Shown in pieces: positions 53,976-63,984 of a DNA stretch of 64,000 bases. This stretch comes from an uncultured Bacteroidota bacterium (GTDB lineage: Bacteria; Bacteroidota; Bacteroidia; Flavobacteriales; Flavobacteriaceae): contig CACPPV010000002.1 in NCBI GenBank assembly GCA_902635895.1, positions 39,817 to 103,816 on the forward strand. Direction: 5' to 3'. Position numbers and translations under genes: made by a program. The notes under the pieces were generated by a model. That model saw only the letters and a program-made list of their open reading frames with translations, made no database searches and was not told the origin of the DNA. Numbering within the stretch: the first letter of the stretch is position 1; each line of letters opens with the position of its first letter.

Positions 53976-56786
53976 CTAATAATCTAATAGTATAGGTTCT
54001 CCATAACCAAGTTTTTTCAATCTTTTTAATTGAGTTTTTGCATCGCCAACAAACAACCAAATCATTTTATTTGGATCTACGTATTTTTCAGCTAAAGATT
54101 TTATTTTATCAATCGACATATTGTTTACTATCTCTTCCCTCTTTTCGATATAATTTGGTTCTAAATTGTAATTACTAATATTTGATAGCATATTCAATTT
54201 TGCATTTGCGGTTTCGAAAGCTCTTGCATTACTTTTAATTAAGTAGCTTTTAGTTGTTAAAAGATCATTCTCTGAAAATGTAGATGGATATTGACTTAGA
54301 ATATCTTTGACTAACAATGCTGACTCCAAAGTCACATTAGCTCTAACTCCGCTGGAAATACTAAATGTTCCTTTAGCTTTTGTTCCATAAAACCCAGATC
54401 TTATCCCATATGTATAACCTTTGCCTTCTCTCAACTCTTGAGTTAATCTTGAAGCAAAACCACCGCCCCCAAGAATATAGTTCATGACTGAAGCTGGATA
54501 ATAATCGGGGTCAGTTGCTGACAATGCTAAAGATCCAAATTGTAAAACCGATTGTTTAGCATTTGGAACATCAATAAAATAAACTTTTGATTTTTTTAGT
54601 TCTTCAGGATTAGAATAATTAGGGATTTTTACCTCATTTGATACCCAATTCGACTCGATACTTTTTAAAGAGTTAACAATGTCGTTTTTATCAATATTTC
54701 CAACTACAAGTATTTTTGAAATTGATGGTGAAAAATAGTCGTAATAAAAAGACTTAACATCATCAATGGTTATTGATTCCAAGCTTTCAATTGTTCCTAG
54801 AATATTTTTGGAACGTATATTTTTTTCTCCGAACACAAGCTTGTTAAATTCATTGTTAGCTATTGAATATGGATTTGCCTTTTGTTGTCTTATGATAGAG
54901 GATATTGCTTTTTTTAACAATTCAAATTCATTAATATCAAAACGTGGTTTTAGTAACATCTCTTCAACCAGTAACATTGTTTTGTTGTAATTTTTTGATA
55001 AAGTTGATCCAGAAATGGTTATATTTTCAGATCTACAAGAAAAATATATTGAAGCACCTAATTCTTTTATGCTATTTTCTAGTTCATCAACAGTTTTATC
55101 TTTAGTTCCCTTATTTAGTAAATTAGCAGTCAAATAAGCTAAACCAGTTTTGTCAAAAGAATCCATGAGTTGTCCACCCTCAATAGATAAATTAAAATTA
55201 ACAAGGGGAACCTCATCATTGTTAATTCCATATATTTTTAATCCGTTGGTTAAACTATCCTTATAAATTTTTGGGACGGAAAGTGTGGGTGTATTTCCAT
55301 AATCAGGTTCAATACTTCTGTCAAAACTAGATGGTGTTTTATTGTACTCAGCCGCAATATTTGGATTTACTGAAGCCTCAGCACCAATTACAATTTGTTC
55401 TTCAATTACATCAGCTAAAACAGAATTAGCTAAAACCAGTTTAGACTGGCCTTTAGGAACAAAACTAGTTGTCAAGTAATATTTATTTTTTATATACTTG
55501 TTATACACATTCATAACATCATCAGTTGTAACTTCAAGTTTTCGGTTTATGTCTTGGTTTACATAACCAGGATCACCAGTAAAAGTGTTGTATGTAGCTA
55601 AACTATTTCCTTTACCTAAAACACTTGAAAGACCTCTGTAAAAATTTGTTTCTTGACCAGCTTTAATTCTATTAAGTGACTTTTCTGAAATTCCATTTTT
55701 TTCAAATAATTCTAAAGCTTGATCAACACCAGATTTTACTTCATTTAAATTAACATCTTTAAAAGCTCTTACGGTTAATTGAATTTCACCAGACAGTTCA
55801 CTGTTATAGTTAAACATTCCAGAACCAGAACTTAATTTTAAATCATCAACTAATACTTTATTTAAGGGTGCTGATTTGCCATCAGTAAGGTATTCACATA
55901 AGATATCTAATGCATAGGAATCAGGATGATAACTTTCAACTGATGGCCATACTATGGTCAACTGTGGAACCCTAGCAAAATTATCTTCATAAAATAAATT
56001 TATATTGTTAGATAATTTAGCTGGTTTTTTATCATTAGGAATTATCTCATCTCCTCTTGGAATTTCATCAAAGTATTTATGCACCCATTTCTTAGCTTGA
56101 TCAACATCAATATCACCTGATAAAACTAATGTAGAATTGTTAGGTACATACCATTTTTTAAAAAATGATTTAACATCATCAATTGTTGCGTTTTGTAAAT
56201 CCTCAAGAGAACCAATTACTTGCCAATTATATGGGTGGTTTTCTGGATATAAGTTTTTCCCTATTACGTATTGATTGTGTCCGTATGGTCTATTGTCAAC
56301 CGATTGTCTTTTTTCATTTTTTACAACTTGTTTTTCCTTTTCAAGAACAGGAACTGTAACTGTGTTTATAAACCAACCCAGTTTGTCAGCTTCTGCCCAA
56401 ATCATTTTTTCTAGGGCATCTTTGGGAACTGTTTGTAAATAATTTGTTCTATCCCTTGATGTTGATCCGTTTGCTCCCGATCCACCAATTCTTGCACTCA
56501 TCTTATCTAATCCACCTTTACCTAAGTTTTCTGATTCTAAAAAAAGTAAGTGTTCAAATAAATGTGCAAAGCCAGTTCGACCTTTCACTTCCCTTGCAGA
56601 ACCAACATGCACCATCAATTCAACAGCAACAACAGGGTCTGATTTATCGACATGAAAAATAACATCTAAGCCATTATCGAGTTCAATTTTTTCAAATTCA
56701 ATATTTAAATCAGTTTGATGTTTTGAAAAAAAATTACAGCTTGAAAAAAAGACTAAAACTGTAAATAATTTATAAACTTTATTCAT
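53976..56786 (-). CDS. M16-family zinc peptidase, lipoprotein
   Basis: A 936-residue tandem M16 peptidase (pitrilysin/insulinase clan). The signal MNKVYKLFTVLVFFSSC has lipid cysteine C17. The inverted zinc motif HxxEH is HLFEH at 75-79 in the first half. The second half carries SVLQFGSLALSATDPDYYPASVMNYILGGGGFASRLTQELREGKGYTYG, the inactive partner domain. Such proteins degrade peptides in the periplasm. It is coupled to the FMO gene downstream and lies 12 bases after a small unknown gene. Confidence 0.93.
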   Translation of the reverse strand: MNKVYKLFTVLVFFSSCNFFSKHQTDLNIEFEKIELDNGLDVIFHVDKSDPVVAVELMVHVGSAREVKGRTGFAHLFEHLLFLESENLGKGGLDKMSARIGGSGANGSTSRDRTNYLQTVPKDALEKMIWAEADKLGWFINTVTVPVLEKEKQVVKNEKRQSVDNRPYGHNQYVIGKNLYPENHPYNWQVIGSLEDLQNATIDDVKSFFKKWYVPNNSTLVLSGDIDVDQAKKWVHKYFDEIPRGDEIIPNDKKPAKLSNNINLFYEDNFARVPQLTIVWPSVESYHPDSYALDILCEYLTDGKSAPLNKVLVDDLKLSSGSGMFNYNSELSGEIQLTVRAFKDVNLNEVKSGVDQALELFEKNGISEKSLNRIKAGQETNFYRGLSSVLGKGNSLATYNTFTGDPGYVNQDINRKLEVTTDDVMNVYNKYIKNKYYLTTSFVPKGQSKLVLANSVLADVIEEQIVIGAEASVNPNIAAEYNKTPSSFDRSIEPDYGNTPTLSVPKIYKDSLTNGLKIYGINNDEVPLVNFNLSIEGGQLMDSFDKTGLAYLTANLLNKGTKDKTVDELENSIKELGASIYFSCRSENITISGSTLSKNYNKTMLLVEEMLLKPRFDINEFELLKKAISSIIRQQKANPYSIANNEFNKLVFGEKNIRSKNILGTIESLESITIDDVKSFYYDYFSPSISKILVVGNIDKNDIVNSLKSIESNWVSNEVKIPNYSNPEELKKSKVYFIDVPNAKQSVLQFGSLALSATDPDYYPASVMNYILGGGGFASRLTQELREGKGYTYGIRSGFYGTKAKGTFSISSGVRANVTLESALLVKDILSQYPSTFSENDLLTTKSYLIKSNARAFETANAKLNMLSNISNYNLEPNYIEKREEIVNNMSIDKIKSLAEKYVDPNKMIWLFVGDAKTQLKRLKKLGYGEPILLDY

Positions 56787-56798
56787 TAGGTTTTAATG

Positions 56799-57089
56799 TT
56801 AAAAATTATCCTTCTCAAATTGTTCTAAAGACCATAACATATCTGGTTTATCTATAAAATCAGGCTCTATATTAACCGCATATGCATGTATATCAATGTT
56901 TTCGTTATTCAAACAAACCATCCAATAATCAATTTTATTTATTCTTGACATTCCTTCAACTAGCTGAGCATCAATGTTGTGATTATTTTTTAAATAATGG
57001 GTAAAAAAATATGAACTTTTCCAGCTTTGTTCTTCTTTAGGTTTAAAGGTTTTTAAAAAATCTTCAATTAATTCTTCTTTATTCATCAT
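56799..57089 (-). CDS. Small protein of unknown function
   Basis: A 96-residue protein that I do not recognise. It has no signal peptide or membrane segment and is rich in acidic and aromatic residues (WKSSYFFTHYLK, IDYWMVCLNNENIDIHAYAVN, MLWSLEQFEKDNF). I use the ATG at 57089; ATG 57086 is equally likely, and a longer form would overlap the esterase gene. It lies 7 bases after the esterase and 12 before the M16 gene, so it is probably a real operon member. Confidence 0.6.
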   Translation of the reverse strand: MMNKEELIEDFLKTFKPKEEQSWKSSYFFTHYLKNNHNIDAQLVEGMSRINKIDYWMVCLNNENIDIHAYAVNIEPDFIDKPDMLWSLEQFEKDNF

Positions 57090-57096
57090 TACTATA

Positions 57097-58218
57097 TTAT
57101 AAACTATTTGCAAAATTATTAATATGCATTAATGAAGATCTATATATTTTAGGAGTAGCGTTAATAAAAATCATATCACCTGCGTGAACAGTTCCGTTAA
57201 TTGTTATACTTGAAGCATCTACACCTGAGGAAAGTAATTTTTTATAATACAGAAGCCCTTCATCTCTCAAAGGATCTAATTCGTTAACGGAAATGACATG
57301 AGGAGGCAGTCCAGTTAGATCTTCAGATGTTGCAAATAAAGGCCACGCTAGTGGATTAGTACTATCAACTCCATCATAAGCTGTTGCCATTACAGCCATA
57401 TCTTTTACATTTAAAAAATAGCCGTCGTTTTCTTTTAGCGAAGTTAGATTATTAATAGATTGATGATATTCGTTAGAAATGTAGGGACATTGTGCATAAA
57501 CTCCATCAATTTGAAAAAGTTTTTCATCCTTTTTTGCTTTTAAAGTAGTTGCCAAAGTAAGATTACCACCACCAGATTCACCAGAGACAATAATTTTTGA
57601 GACTCCTAATTTTTCTTTATTATCAAACATCCATTGCAAAGCGCTACTACAATCATTCAAACCAGCAGGAAAAGGATGACTTCCTAACTCTCCAGCTACA
57701 TTTCGAAACTCAACACCAACTACTACTAATCCAGTTGCAGCTAAATCATCCCTCCATCTTTTATAATTTGCATTTCTAGCTTTCATAATGCTCATACCAC
57801 CACCGTGTATATGAAGAATTCCAGGAACACTAGATTCAAGATTTTTAGGTTTGTGTATATATAATGTTATTTTATTTCCATCAACTCCATCAATAACTTT
57901 AGTATGTCTCTCTAATCCTTTAACTTCTTCTAAATCTGAATACCAAGATTTGAATATTTCTTCGTAAACTGGTTCAAGAGAAGTCATATAATCAACTTTT
58001 TCCTTCTGAGTTGCTTCCATTGAAAGTGGAGGATCAGGAGCTAATTCATCTAATCCATATTGAGACATTACTTTTGTAACTGCAGGGATAGCTCTAGGGT
58101 CATTTTTTAAGCTCATTTCAGAATCTCCTAATCTTCCAGGAAGGGTACTTGTATCTTTCACAGAAGTTGAGCATGATAATATAAAAAACAATGATATTAG
58201 AAATGATATTTTTTTCAT
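57097..58218 (-). CDS. Alpha/beta hydrolase (hormone-sensitive-lipase-like esterase), lipoprotein
   Basis: A 373-residue esterase. The N-terminus MKKISFLISLFFILSCSTS is a lipoprotein signal with C16. The oxyanion motif is HIHGGGMS near residue 139; the nucleophile is S215 in SGESGGGNL; aspartate and histidine of the triad are in NELDPLRDEG and GTVHAGD. HSL-type (family IV) enzymes cleave short acyl esters. It could release acetyl or other esters from polysaccharides, but that is inference. It is followed by a small unknown protein and an M16 peptidase on the same strand. Confidence 0.9.
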   Translation of the reverse strand: MKKISFLISLFFILSCSTSVKDTSTLPGRLGDSEMSLKNDPRAIPAVTKVMSQYGLDELAPDPPLSMEATQKEKVDYMTSLEPVYEEIFKSWYSDLEEVKGLERHTKVIDGVDGNKITLYIHKPKNLESSVPGILHIHGGGMSIMKARNANYKRWRDDLAATGLVVVGVEFRNVAGELGSHPFPAGLNDCSSALQWMFDNKEKLGVSKIIVSGESGGGNLTLATTLKAKKDEKLFQIDGVYAQCPYISNEYHQSINNLTSLKENDGYFLNVKDMAVMATAYDGVDSTNPLAWPLFATSEDLTGLPPHVISVNELDPLRDEGLLYYKKLLSSGVDASSITINGTVHAGDMIFINATPKIYRSSLMHINNFANSL

Positions 58219-58246
58219 AATGTAATTTTTTAATGATTTATAAAGT

Positions 58247-59512
58247 TTAAATATTCTTTTTACTTACTATTTTATTAACAAACATTGAAACTGTTGCATC
58301 TCCTGTTACATTTACAACTGTTCGACACATATCAAGAGGTCTGTCTACAGCAAATATAAGGGCTAATCCAATTTCAGGAATTCCGGCTTGCGATAAAACA
58401 ATTATTAACATGACCATTCCAGCACCTGGAACCGCTGCAGAACCAATTGAGGCTAGCGTTGCTGTTGTTACAATTCCTAACTGTGCAGCTAACGTAAGAT
58501 CCAATCCAAAAGCTTGAGCTATAAAAACAGCTGCTACCGCTTGATATAAAGCGCTACCATCCATATTAATTGTTGCACCAATAGGTAAAACAAAGCTACT
58601 AACCTCCTCTTTTACGTCTAAATGATCTTTAACTCGCTCCATGGTAACAGGTAGAGTAGCTGCACTTGAACTTGTGGAAAAAGCAAGAAGTTGAGCTGGT
58701 GAAATACCATTTAAAAAATAAGACGGTCCTTTTCCTATAAAAACTTTTACGATAATTATGTAAATGCATATTAAAAGAACCAACCCAAATAAAACAGTTA
58801 AGGAATATAAGCCTAGGGCCTTAAACAAATCCATACTTGGAGATTCAACTATAATCGCAGCTAAAAGAGCAAATACACCATAGGGTGCACATAACATAAT
58901 CAAATCAATTATTTTTAAGATAACTTCATTTAAAGAATCGAAAAAGTTTTTAATTGGTAAAGATTTTTTAGGAGGAATTAATATCATTGATATCCCAAAA
59001 ATTATTGCAAAAAATATTACCTGTAGCATATTTCTATTGTTAGATGCAGCATCAAAAATATTTGATGGAACCATATCAACTAATGGTTGTAGAGGGCCGA
59101 GGCTTTTTTGATCTTTTGCCACATCTATTTTTTCATTAGCATTGGATGAATAAGCATTAACTAACTGTTCTCTTGTTTCCTCAGCAATAAAATTACCTGG
59201 TTCAATAATATTGACAGCAATAAGACCGATACTAACGGCCATCATTGTTGTAAATATGTATGTTGCAATCGTAACTCCTCCCATCGACGAAAGTTTTGAT
59301 AAATCCTTTAAATCAGAGACTCCTTTAATTAGGGAAGCAAGTATAAGAGGAACAGCAATTAACTTAAGTGAATTAATAAATATTGTTCCAAAGGGTTTAA
59401 TCCAGTTAATTACAAATTCTTTGCCCCAACTAAAATTCAGAAAAAATAACCCAAAAACTACTCCCAAAACCATCCCGATTATAATCTGCCAATGTAATGC
59501 GATCTTTTTCAT
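58247..59512 (-). CDS. Dicarboxylate/amino acid:cation symporter (DAACS family)
   Basis: A 421-residue secondary transporter of the GltP/DctA family for glutamate, aspartate or C4-dicarboxylates driven by Na+ or H+. The family hallmarks are the serine-rich hairpin AFSTSSSAATLPVTMERV, LPIGATINMDGSALYQAVAAVFIAQ and the late GAGMVMLIIVLSQAGIPEIGLALIFAVDRPLDMCRTVVNVTGDATVS. The substrate cannot be chosen by eye. It starts 9 bases after xylA, so it may be read through from the xylose operon. Confidence 0.92.
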   Translation of the reverse strand: MKKIALHWQIIIGMVLGVVFGLFFLNFSWGKEFVINWIKPFGTIFINSLKLIAVPLILASLIKGVSDLKDLSKLSSMGGVTIATYIFTTMMAVSIGLIAVNIIEPGNFIAEETREQLVNAYSSNANEKIDVAKDQKSLGPLQPLVDMVPSNIFDAASNNRNMLQVIFFAIIFGISMILIPPKKSLPIKNFFDSLNEVILKIIDLIMLCAPYGVFALLAAIIVESPSMDLFKALGLYSLTVLFGLVLLICIYIIIVKVFIGKGPSYFLNGISPAQLLAFSTSSSAATLPVTMERVKDHLDVKEEVSSFVLPIGATINMDGSALYQAVAAVFIAQAFGLDLTLAAQLGIVTTATLASIGSAAVPGAGMVMLIIVLSQAGIPEIGLALIFAVDRPLDMCRTVVNVTGDATVSMFVNKIVSKKNI

Positions 59513-59521
59513 AAAAAACTA

Positions 59522-60847
59522 TTAGATAAATTGATTAATTATATTTTCAAACATCTCCTGTTTACCACTGACTAACTTATAGTTACCAGTTTTGTTAGCT
59601 ATTTTATATAAATCAAGTAAACTTAATTTTCCATTTTCATAATCTTTCCCAAGGCCAGTATCAAAACTCTCATACCTCTTTTTGAAAAGTTCAGAATATT
59701 TTGAACTTGATAATATTTTATCAGCAGTAATTAATGCTCTTGCAAAATTGTCAGCACCACCAATATGAGCATGAAATATGTCGTCAGCATCAGTTGAATT
59801 TCGTCTTATTTTTGCATCAAAATTTATACCTCCACCTTGCAAACCTCCAGATTGTATAAAAACAAGCATAGCCTCTGTCGTTTCATAAATATTGTTAGGA
59901 AATTGATCAGTATCCCAACCATTTTGATAATCTCCTCTATTTGCGTCTATACTTCCAAGCATTCCTGATGAAGCAGCAACCGAAAGTTCATGTTGAAATG
60001 TATGCTGAGCTAATGTTGCATGATTAACTTCTATGTTAATTTTGAAATCTTTTTCAAGACCAAAATCTTTTAAAAAACCAATGGCTGTAGCAGTATCAAA
60101 ATCATACTGATGTTTTGTAGGCTCCATCGGTTTAGGTTCAATAAAAAAAGTTCCCTTAAAACCTTGAGAACGAGCATAATCTCTGGAAATTATTAGAAAT
60201 TTGCCAAGATGCTCTAATTCTCTTTTCATATCCGTATTTAAAAGACTCATGTAGCCTTCTCTCCCTCCCCAAAAAACATAGTTTTCTCCATTCAATGCCA
60301 TTGTTGTGTCTAAAGCTAATTTTACTTGAGCACCAGCTCTTGCCAAAATATCAAACTCCGGATTAGTTGCAGCACCGTTCATGTATATTGGATTAGCAAA
60401 ACAATTTGCAGTGCCCCAAAGAACTTTAACATTTGATTGTTTTTGTTTGGCTTTTATATAATCAGAAATGATTAATAATCTTTTTTCACTTTCAGCTAAA
60501 GTTGATCCTTCTTGAATTAAATCAAAATCATGAAAACAAAAATAATCAAAACCCATCTTGGTAATAAATTCAAAAGCAGCATCAGCCTTATCTTTTGCAC
60601 TTTGAATAGGATCTTTAGATTTATCCCATAAAAAATTTTGAGTTGCTGATCCAAAAGGATCAATCCCTTGACCACAGAAAGAATGCCAATATGCAACAGC
60701 AAATTTGAAATGATCTCTTAGGGTCTTTCCTGCTACTACAAGATCAGGATTGTAATACTTAAATGCTAATGGATTGTCTGAGTTCTTTCCCTCAAATTTA
60801 ATATCATTAATTCCCTTGAAATATTCTATATTTCCAATAAGTCCCAT
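59522..60847 (-). CDS. xylA: Xylose isomerase
   Basis: Converts xylose to xylulose with divalent metals. At 441 residues it is the class II form. Active-site segments include VAYWHSFCGQGIDPFG, FCFHDFDL, VFWGGREGYMSLLNTDM, FFIEPKPMEPTKHQYDFDTAT, INIEVNHATLAQHTFQHEL, GSIDANRGDYQNGWDTDQFP and the final HIGGADNFAR. Its start overlaps the xylB stop by one base (TAATG), indicating coupling. Confidence 0.97.
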   Translation of the reverse strand: MGLIGNIEYFKGINDIKFEGKNSDNPLAFKYYNPDLVVAGKTLRDHFKFAVAYWHSFCGQGIDPFGSATQNFLWDKSKDPIQSAKDKADAAFEFITKMGFDYFCFHDFDLIQEGSTLAESEKRLLIISDYIKAKQKQSNVKVLWGTANCFANPIYMNGAATNPEFDILARAGAQVKLALDTTMALNGENYVFWGGREGYMSLLNTDMKRELEHLGKFLIISRDYARSQGFKGTFFIEPKPMEPTKHQYDFDTATAIGFLKDFGLEKDFKINIEVNHATLAQHTFQHELSVAASSGMLGSIDANRGDYQNGWDTDQFPNNIYETTEAMLVFIQSGGLQGGGINFDAKIRRNSTDADDIFHAHIGGADNFARALITADKILSSSKYSELFKKRYESFDTGLGKDYENGKLSLLDLYKIANKTGNYKLVSGKQEMFENIINQFI

Positions 60848-62328
60848 TATAATTTATTTAAAACTAATTTTAATTCATTGAGCCAGCGATCATAGGCATT
60901 TGTATAATCGTAATGATTAGCTCTTGGCTTGTATGTTTTAAAATAGTCATTTTTATCCACATTAGACGCAAATTTTTCTAAATTACTTACATTCAGATTC
61001 GAAGCTCTTGATGCCCCAATTGCTCCAGTAGTATTGTATAATTCAATTTTTATATTCAAAACCGTTGATATAGTTTCTGAAAAAACTGAAGATTGAAAAA
61101 GATTATCATTACCAGCTCTAATTAAATTTGGATTTACTCCATCTTTAATTAGAATTTTCATTCCATAAACAAATGCAAAAGCAATTCCTTCAAGAGTTGC
61201 TCTAATAAGATCTGAATTAGTATGTTTTTCTTTATCGTAATTGATCAACTTTGAACCAACATTCTTATTGTTCAACATTCTCTCTGAACCATTACCAAAA
61301 GGTAAATAAATAAGATTTTTAGATCCAATAGGTGATTTTTCTGAAAAAAGATTCATGGTTTCATAAGAATCTAAATCAAGCTTGTTTTTTAATTTTGCAT
61401 ACTCAATTCCTGCACCATTTATACACAAAAGCTTTCCAATTAATTGATCTTTTTTTGGAGAAACATGCATAAAATTATTTATCCTCTCAGTTTCTAAAGT
61501 TTTTAATTGATCTGTCACAGCATAAATTACTCCAGATGTTCCAGCAGTTGCAGCAACTTGGCCAGGTTTTAATACATTTAAAGAAAGTGCATTATTTGGT
61601 TGATCTCCAGCTCTATAATTGATACAAACATTTTCACTTAAACCACATTCATTTTTTACATTTAAACTGACATTACATTGAAAACCAAATGATGGTACAA
61701 TTTCAGGGATCATTGAAATGGGTATTTGAAAGTTTTTGAGTAATGCACTAGAAATCTTGTTTTTTTTGAAGTCCCAAAAAATCCCTTCAGACAAACCACA
61801 AACAGTAGTTGTTATTTTTTCTGAAAATTTAAAAACAATGTAATCTCCAGGAAGCATTATTTTATGGATTTTTGAATAAATCTCAGGTTCATTTTCCTTT
61901 ACCCATTTTAATTTTGATGCAGTAAAATTTGCAGGAGAGTTTAACAAATTTTCAGTACAATATTTTTCTCCTAATGTTACATATGCATTTTTACCTATCT
62001 CCACTGCCCTATCATCGCACCAAATAATACTTTTTCTCAAACATTTCCCCTCTTTATCAACAAGTACAAGCCCATGCATTTGATATGAAATCCCAAGAGA
62101 CGTAATATCATTTGGGTTAAGATTATTTTTTGAAATCAGTGATTTTATTGCTTTACATGAATTGTTCCACCAAACCTCTGGATCTTGTTCAGCCCATCCG
62201 TCTTTGAATGATATTATAGCTTGTTCCTTTGATGGTTCTAAAACGAGATCAATTAATTTTCCTGAAGAATTTTTAGTTAATGCAGCCTTTATAAAAGAAG
62301 TTCCTATATCTAGACCAACACTATACAT
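60847..62328 (-). CDS. xylB: Xylulokinase
   Basis: FGGY-family kinase phosphorylating xylulose for entry to the pentose phosphate pathway. It is 493 residues. It shows SVGLDIGTSFIKAAL (phosphate 1), GISYQMHGLVLVDKEG, a substrate loop IIWCDDRAVEIG, AGDQPNNALSLNVLKPGQVAATAGTSGVIYAV and the late GNDNLFQSSVFSETISTVL. It lies 3 bases after the SSS symporter gene and overlaps xylA, forming a transport-kinase-isomerase operon. No xylR regulator is visible in this window. Confidence 0.95.
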   Translation of the reverse strand: MYSVGLDIGTSFIKAALTKNSSGKLIDLVLEPSKEQAIISFKDGWAEQDPEVWWNNSCKAIKSLISKNNLNPNDITSLGISYQMHGLVLVDKEGKCLRKSIIWCDDRAVEIGKNAYVTLGEKYCTENLLNSPANFTASKLKWVKENEPEIYSKIHKIMLPGDYIVFKFSEKITTTVCGLSEGIFWDFKKNKISSALLKNFQIPISMIPEIVPSFGFQCNVSLNVKNECGLSENVCINYRAGDQPNNALSLNVLKPGQVAATAGTSGVIYAVTDQLKTLETERINNFMHVSPKKDQLIGKLLCINGAGIEYAKLKNKLDLDSYETMNLFSEKSPIGSKNLIYLPFGNGSERMLNNKNVGSKLINYDKEKHTNSDLIRATLEGIAFAFVYGMKILIKDGVNPNLIRAGNDNLFQSSVFSETISTVLNIKIELYNTTGAIGASRASNLNVSNLEKFASNVDKNDYFKTYKPRANHYDYTNAYDRWLNELKLVLNKL

Positions 62329-62331
62329 GAA

Positions 62332-63984
62332 CTACGCAGTAAAATACATTAAAATTGAAATTACAATTCCTACTAAAACAATAGAAAGAACAACATCAAC
62401 AGTAGAATATGTCTTTTCTTTCGAATTTAAAGATTTAGGATCAAGATTTCCAAATGACAATCCTCTTGTTCTCTGGTAATCAGGCTCTGTTGTTATTAGA
62501 CTAACTGATACACATAATATTACTGAAAATATAAATAAAATAATAGCCATATGTGCAAAATTGATTGTTGCAAATGTGAATAAAAAACCATCTACATTTT
62601 CACCAGCAGAGATTTGAGGTTGAAAATATATCTCAGAACCTAATCTGAGAATTAATAAAAATAGACCCATAAATAACGTGGTAATAGCAGCATCAGAATT
62701 GACTCTTTTCCATATTATACCTAGTAAAAACACAGCAGTCACAGGTGGAGCAATGTAAGACTGAACGTTTTGTAGATATTGATACATAACACCACCCCCT
62801 ATCTTTTCCATAATTGGAATCCATAAAATTCCTAAGAATACTATAACTGATGTAGCTATTTTTCCAATTGTTAATAATTGGGTTTCACTTTTATTTGGTT
62901 TTAATTTCTTGTAAATATCAATTGTAAAAATAGTTGAGCATGAATTAAAAACAGAAGCCAAAGAACTCATTAGAGCAGCCATTAATCCACCTGCGACTAA
63001 ACCTTTAAGACCAACAGGAAGCAAAGTGTTCACAAGCATTGGAAATGCTCTATCTGCTTTTGTTACAACATAAGTATCAGGATCTTGAATTGTCAAAGCA
63101 AAAGCAATAATTCCTGGGATTAAGAAAATTAATATTGGGAGCAACTTTAAATATGCTCCAAAAATTGCACCTCTTCTACCAATTTTTATATTGTTAGCAG
63201 CTAGTGTTCTTTGAACAATATATTGATCAGTACACCAATACCAAATTCCAACAATAGTTCCACCAATTAAAAGTCCAGTCCAAGGAAAATCTGGATCTGT
63301 CATTGGTCTCCACATATTAAAATGATCAGGACTAACGGCGGTAACTGTTTCTTGCAATTGACCCCAACCTCCAACTTCTTGAAGCCCCAAGTAAGTAATA
63401 ATAACTGATCCTAATATTAAAACAATAGTTTGTAATGTTTCTGTATAAATTACGGCCTTCATTCCTCCAACTATTGTATATGCTCCAGTAAATATGACTA
63501 TACCAATTGCTCCATACCAAAATGGAATACCAAGGAGCTCAGAAACTACAATTCCACCTGCATATATAGTTACAGAAACCTTAGTTATTACATATGCTAA
63601 CAGAGAAAAAATTGAAAGAAACCATCTTGATCTGCTATCAAATCTTTTTTCTAAAAATTCAGGCATGGTAAAAGCACCACTTCGAATATAAAAAGGTAAA
63701 AACAACCAACCTAATAATAAAACTATCCAAGCATGAAGTTCATAATGAGCCATTGGAGTTCCAGATTCAAATCCAGTACCAGCTAAACCGACAACATGTT
63801 CAGAACCAATGTTTGATGCAAAAATTGAAGCTCCAATTACAAACCAACCTACGTTTCTACCTGCTAAAAAATAGTCTTCTGTATTTTTATTTTTTTGAAT
63901 TACAACCCATACTGCTACTCCAATTAATAACAAGAAATAAATACTTAATACAAACCAATCCAAGGTCTCAAATACTGTCTCCAT
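62332..63984 (-). CDS. SSS-family sodium/sugar symporter (likely xylose)
   Basis: A 550-residue sodium:solute symporter with about 14 membrane segments, close to vSGLT-type sugar carriers. Indicative segments are NTEDYFLAGRNVGWFVIGASIFASNIGSEHVVGLAGTG, the SGLT-like GGMKAVIYTETLQTIVLILG, IWYWCTDQYIVQRTLAANN and GLVAGGLMAALMSSLASVFNS with the sodium-site serines. It is first in the operon with xylB and xylA, so xylose is the likely cargo. The start ATG is at 63984; only 16 bases upstream remain in the window. Confidence 0.92.
   Translation of the reverse strand: METVFETLDWFVLSIYFLLLIGVAVWVVIQKNKNTEDYFLAGRNVGWFVIGASIFASNIGSEHVVGLAGTGFESGTPMAHYELHAWIVLLLGWLFLPFYIRSGAFTMPEFLEKRFDSRSRWFLSIFSLLAYVITKVSVTIYAGGIVVSELLGIPFWYGAIGIVIFTGAYTIVGGMKAVIYTETLQTIVLILGSVIITYLGLQEVGGWGQLQETVTAVSPDHFNMWRPMTDPDFPWTGLLIGGTIVGIWYWCTDQYIVQRTLAANNIKIGRRGAIFGAYLKLLPILIFLIPGIIAFALTIQDPDTYVVTKADRAFPMLVNTLLPVGLKGLVAGGLMAALMSSLASVFNSCSTIFTIDIYKKLKPNKSETQLLTIGKIATSVIVFLGILWIPIMEKIGGGVMYQYLQNVQSYIAPPVTAVFLLGIIWKRVNSDAAITTLFMGLFLLILRLGSEIYFQPQISAGENVDGFLFTFATINFAHMAIILFIFSVILCVSVSLITTEPDYQRTRGLSFGNLDPKSLNSKEKTYSTVDVVLSIVLVGIVISILMYFTA

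Noticed and set aside
53974..54060. N-terminal extension of the flavin monooxygenase into the M16 gene.
   Set aside because: The extra residues are the out-of-frame end of the M16 gene, and the Rossmann fold starts at the TTG at 53973.
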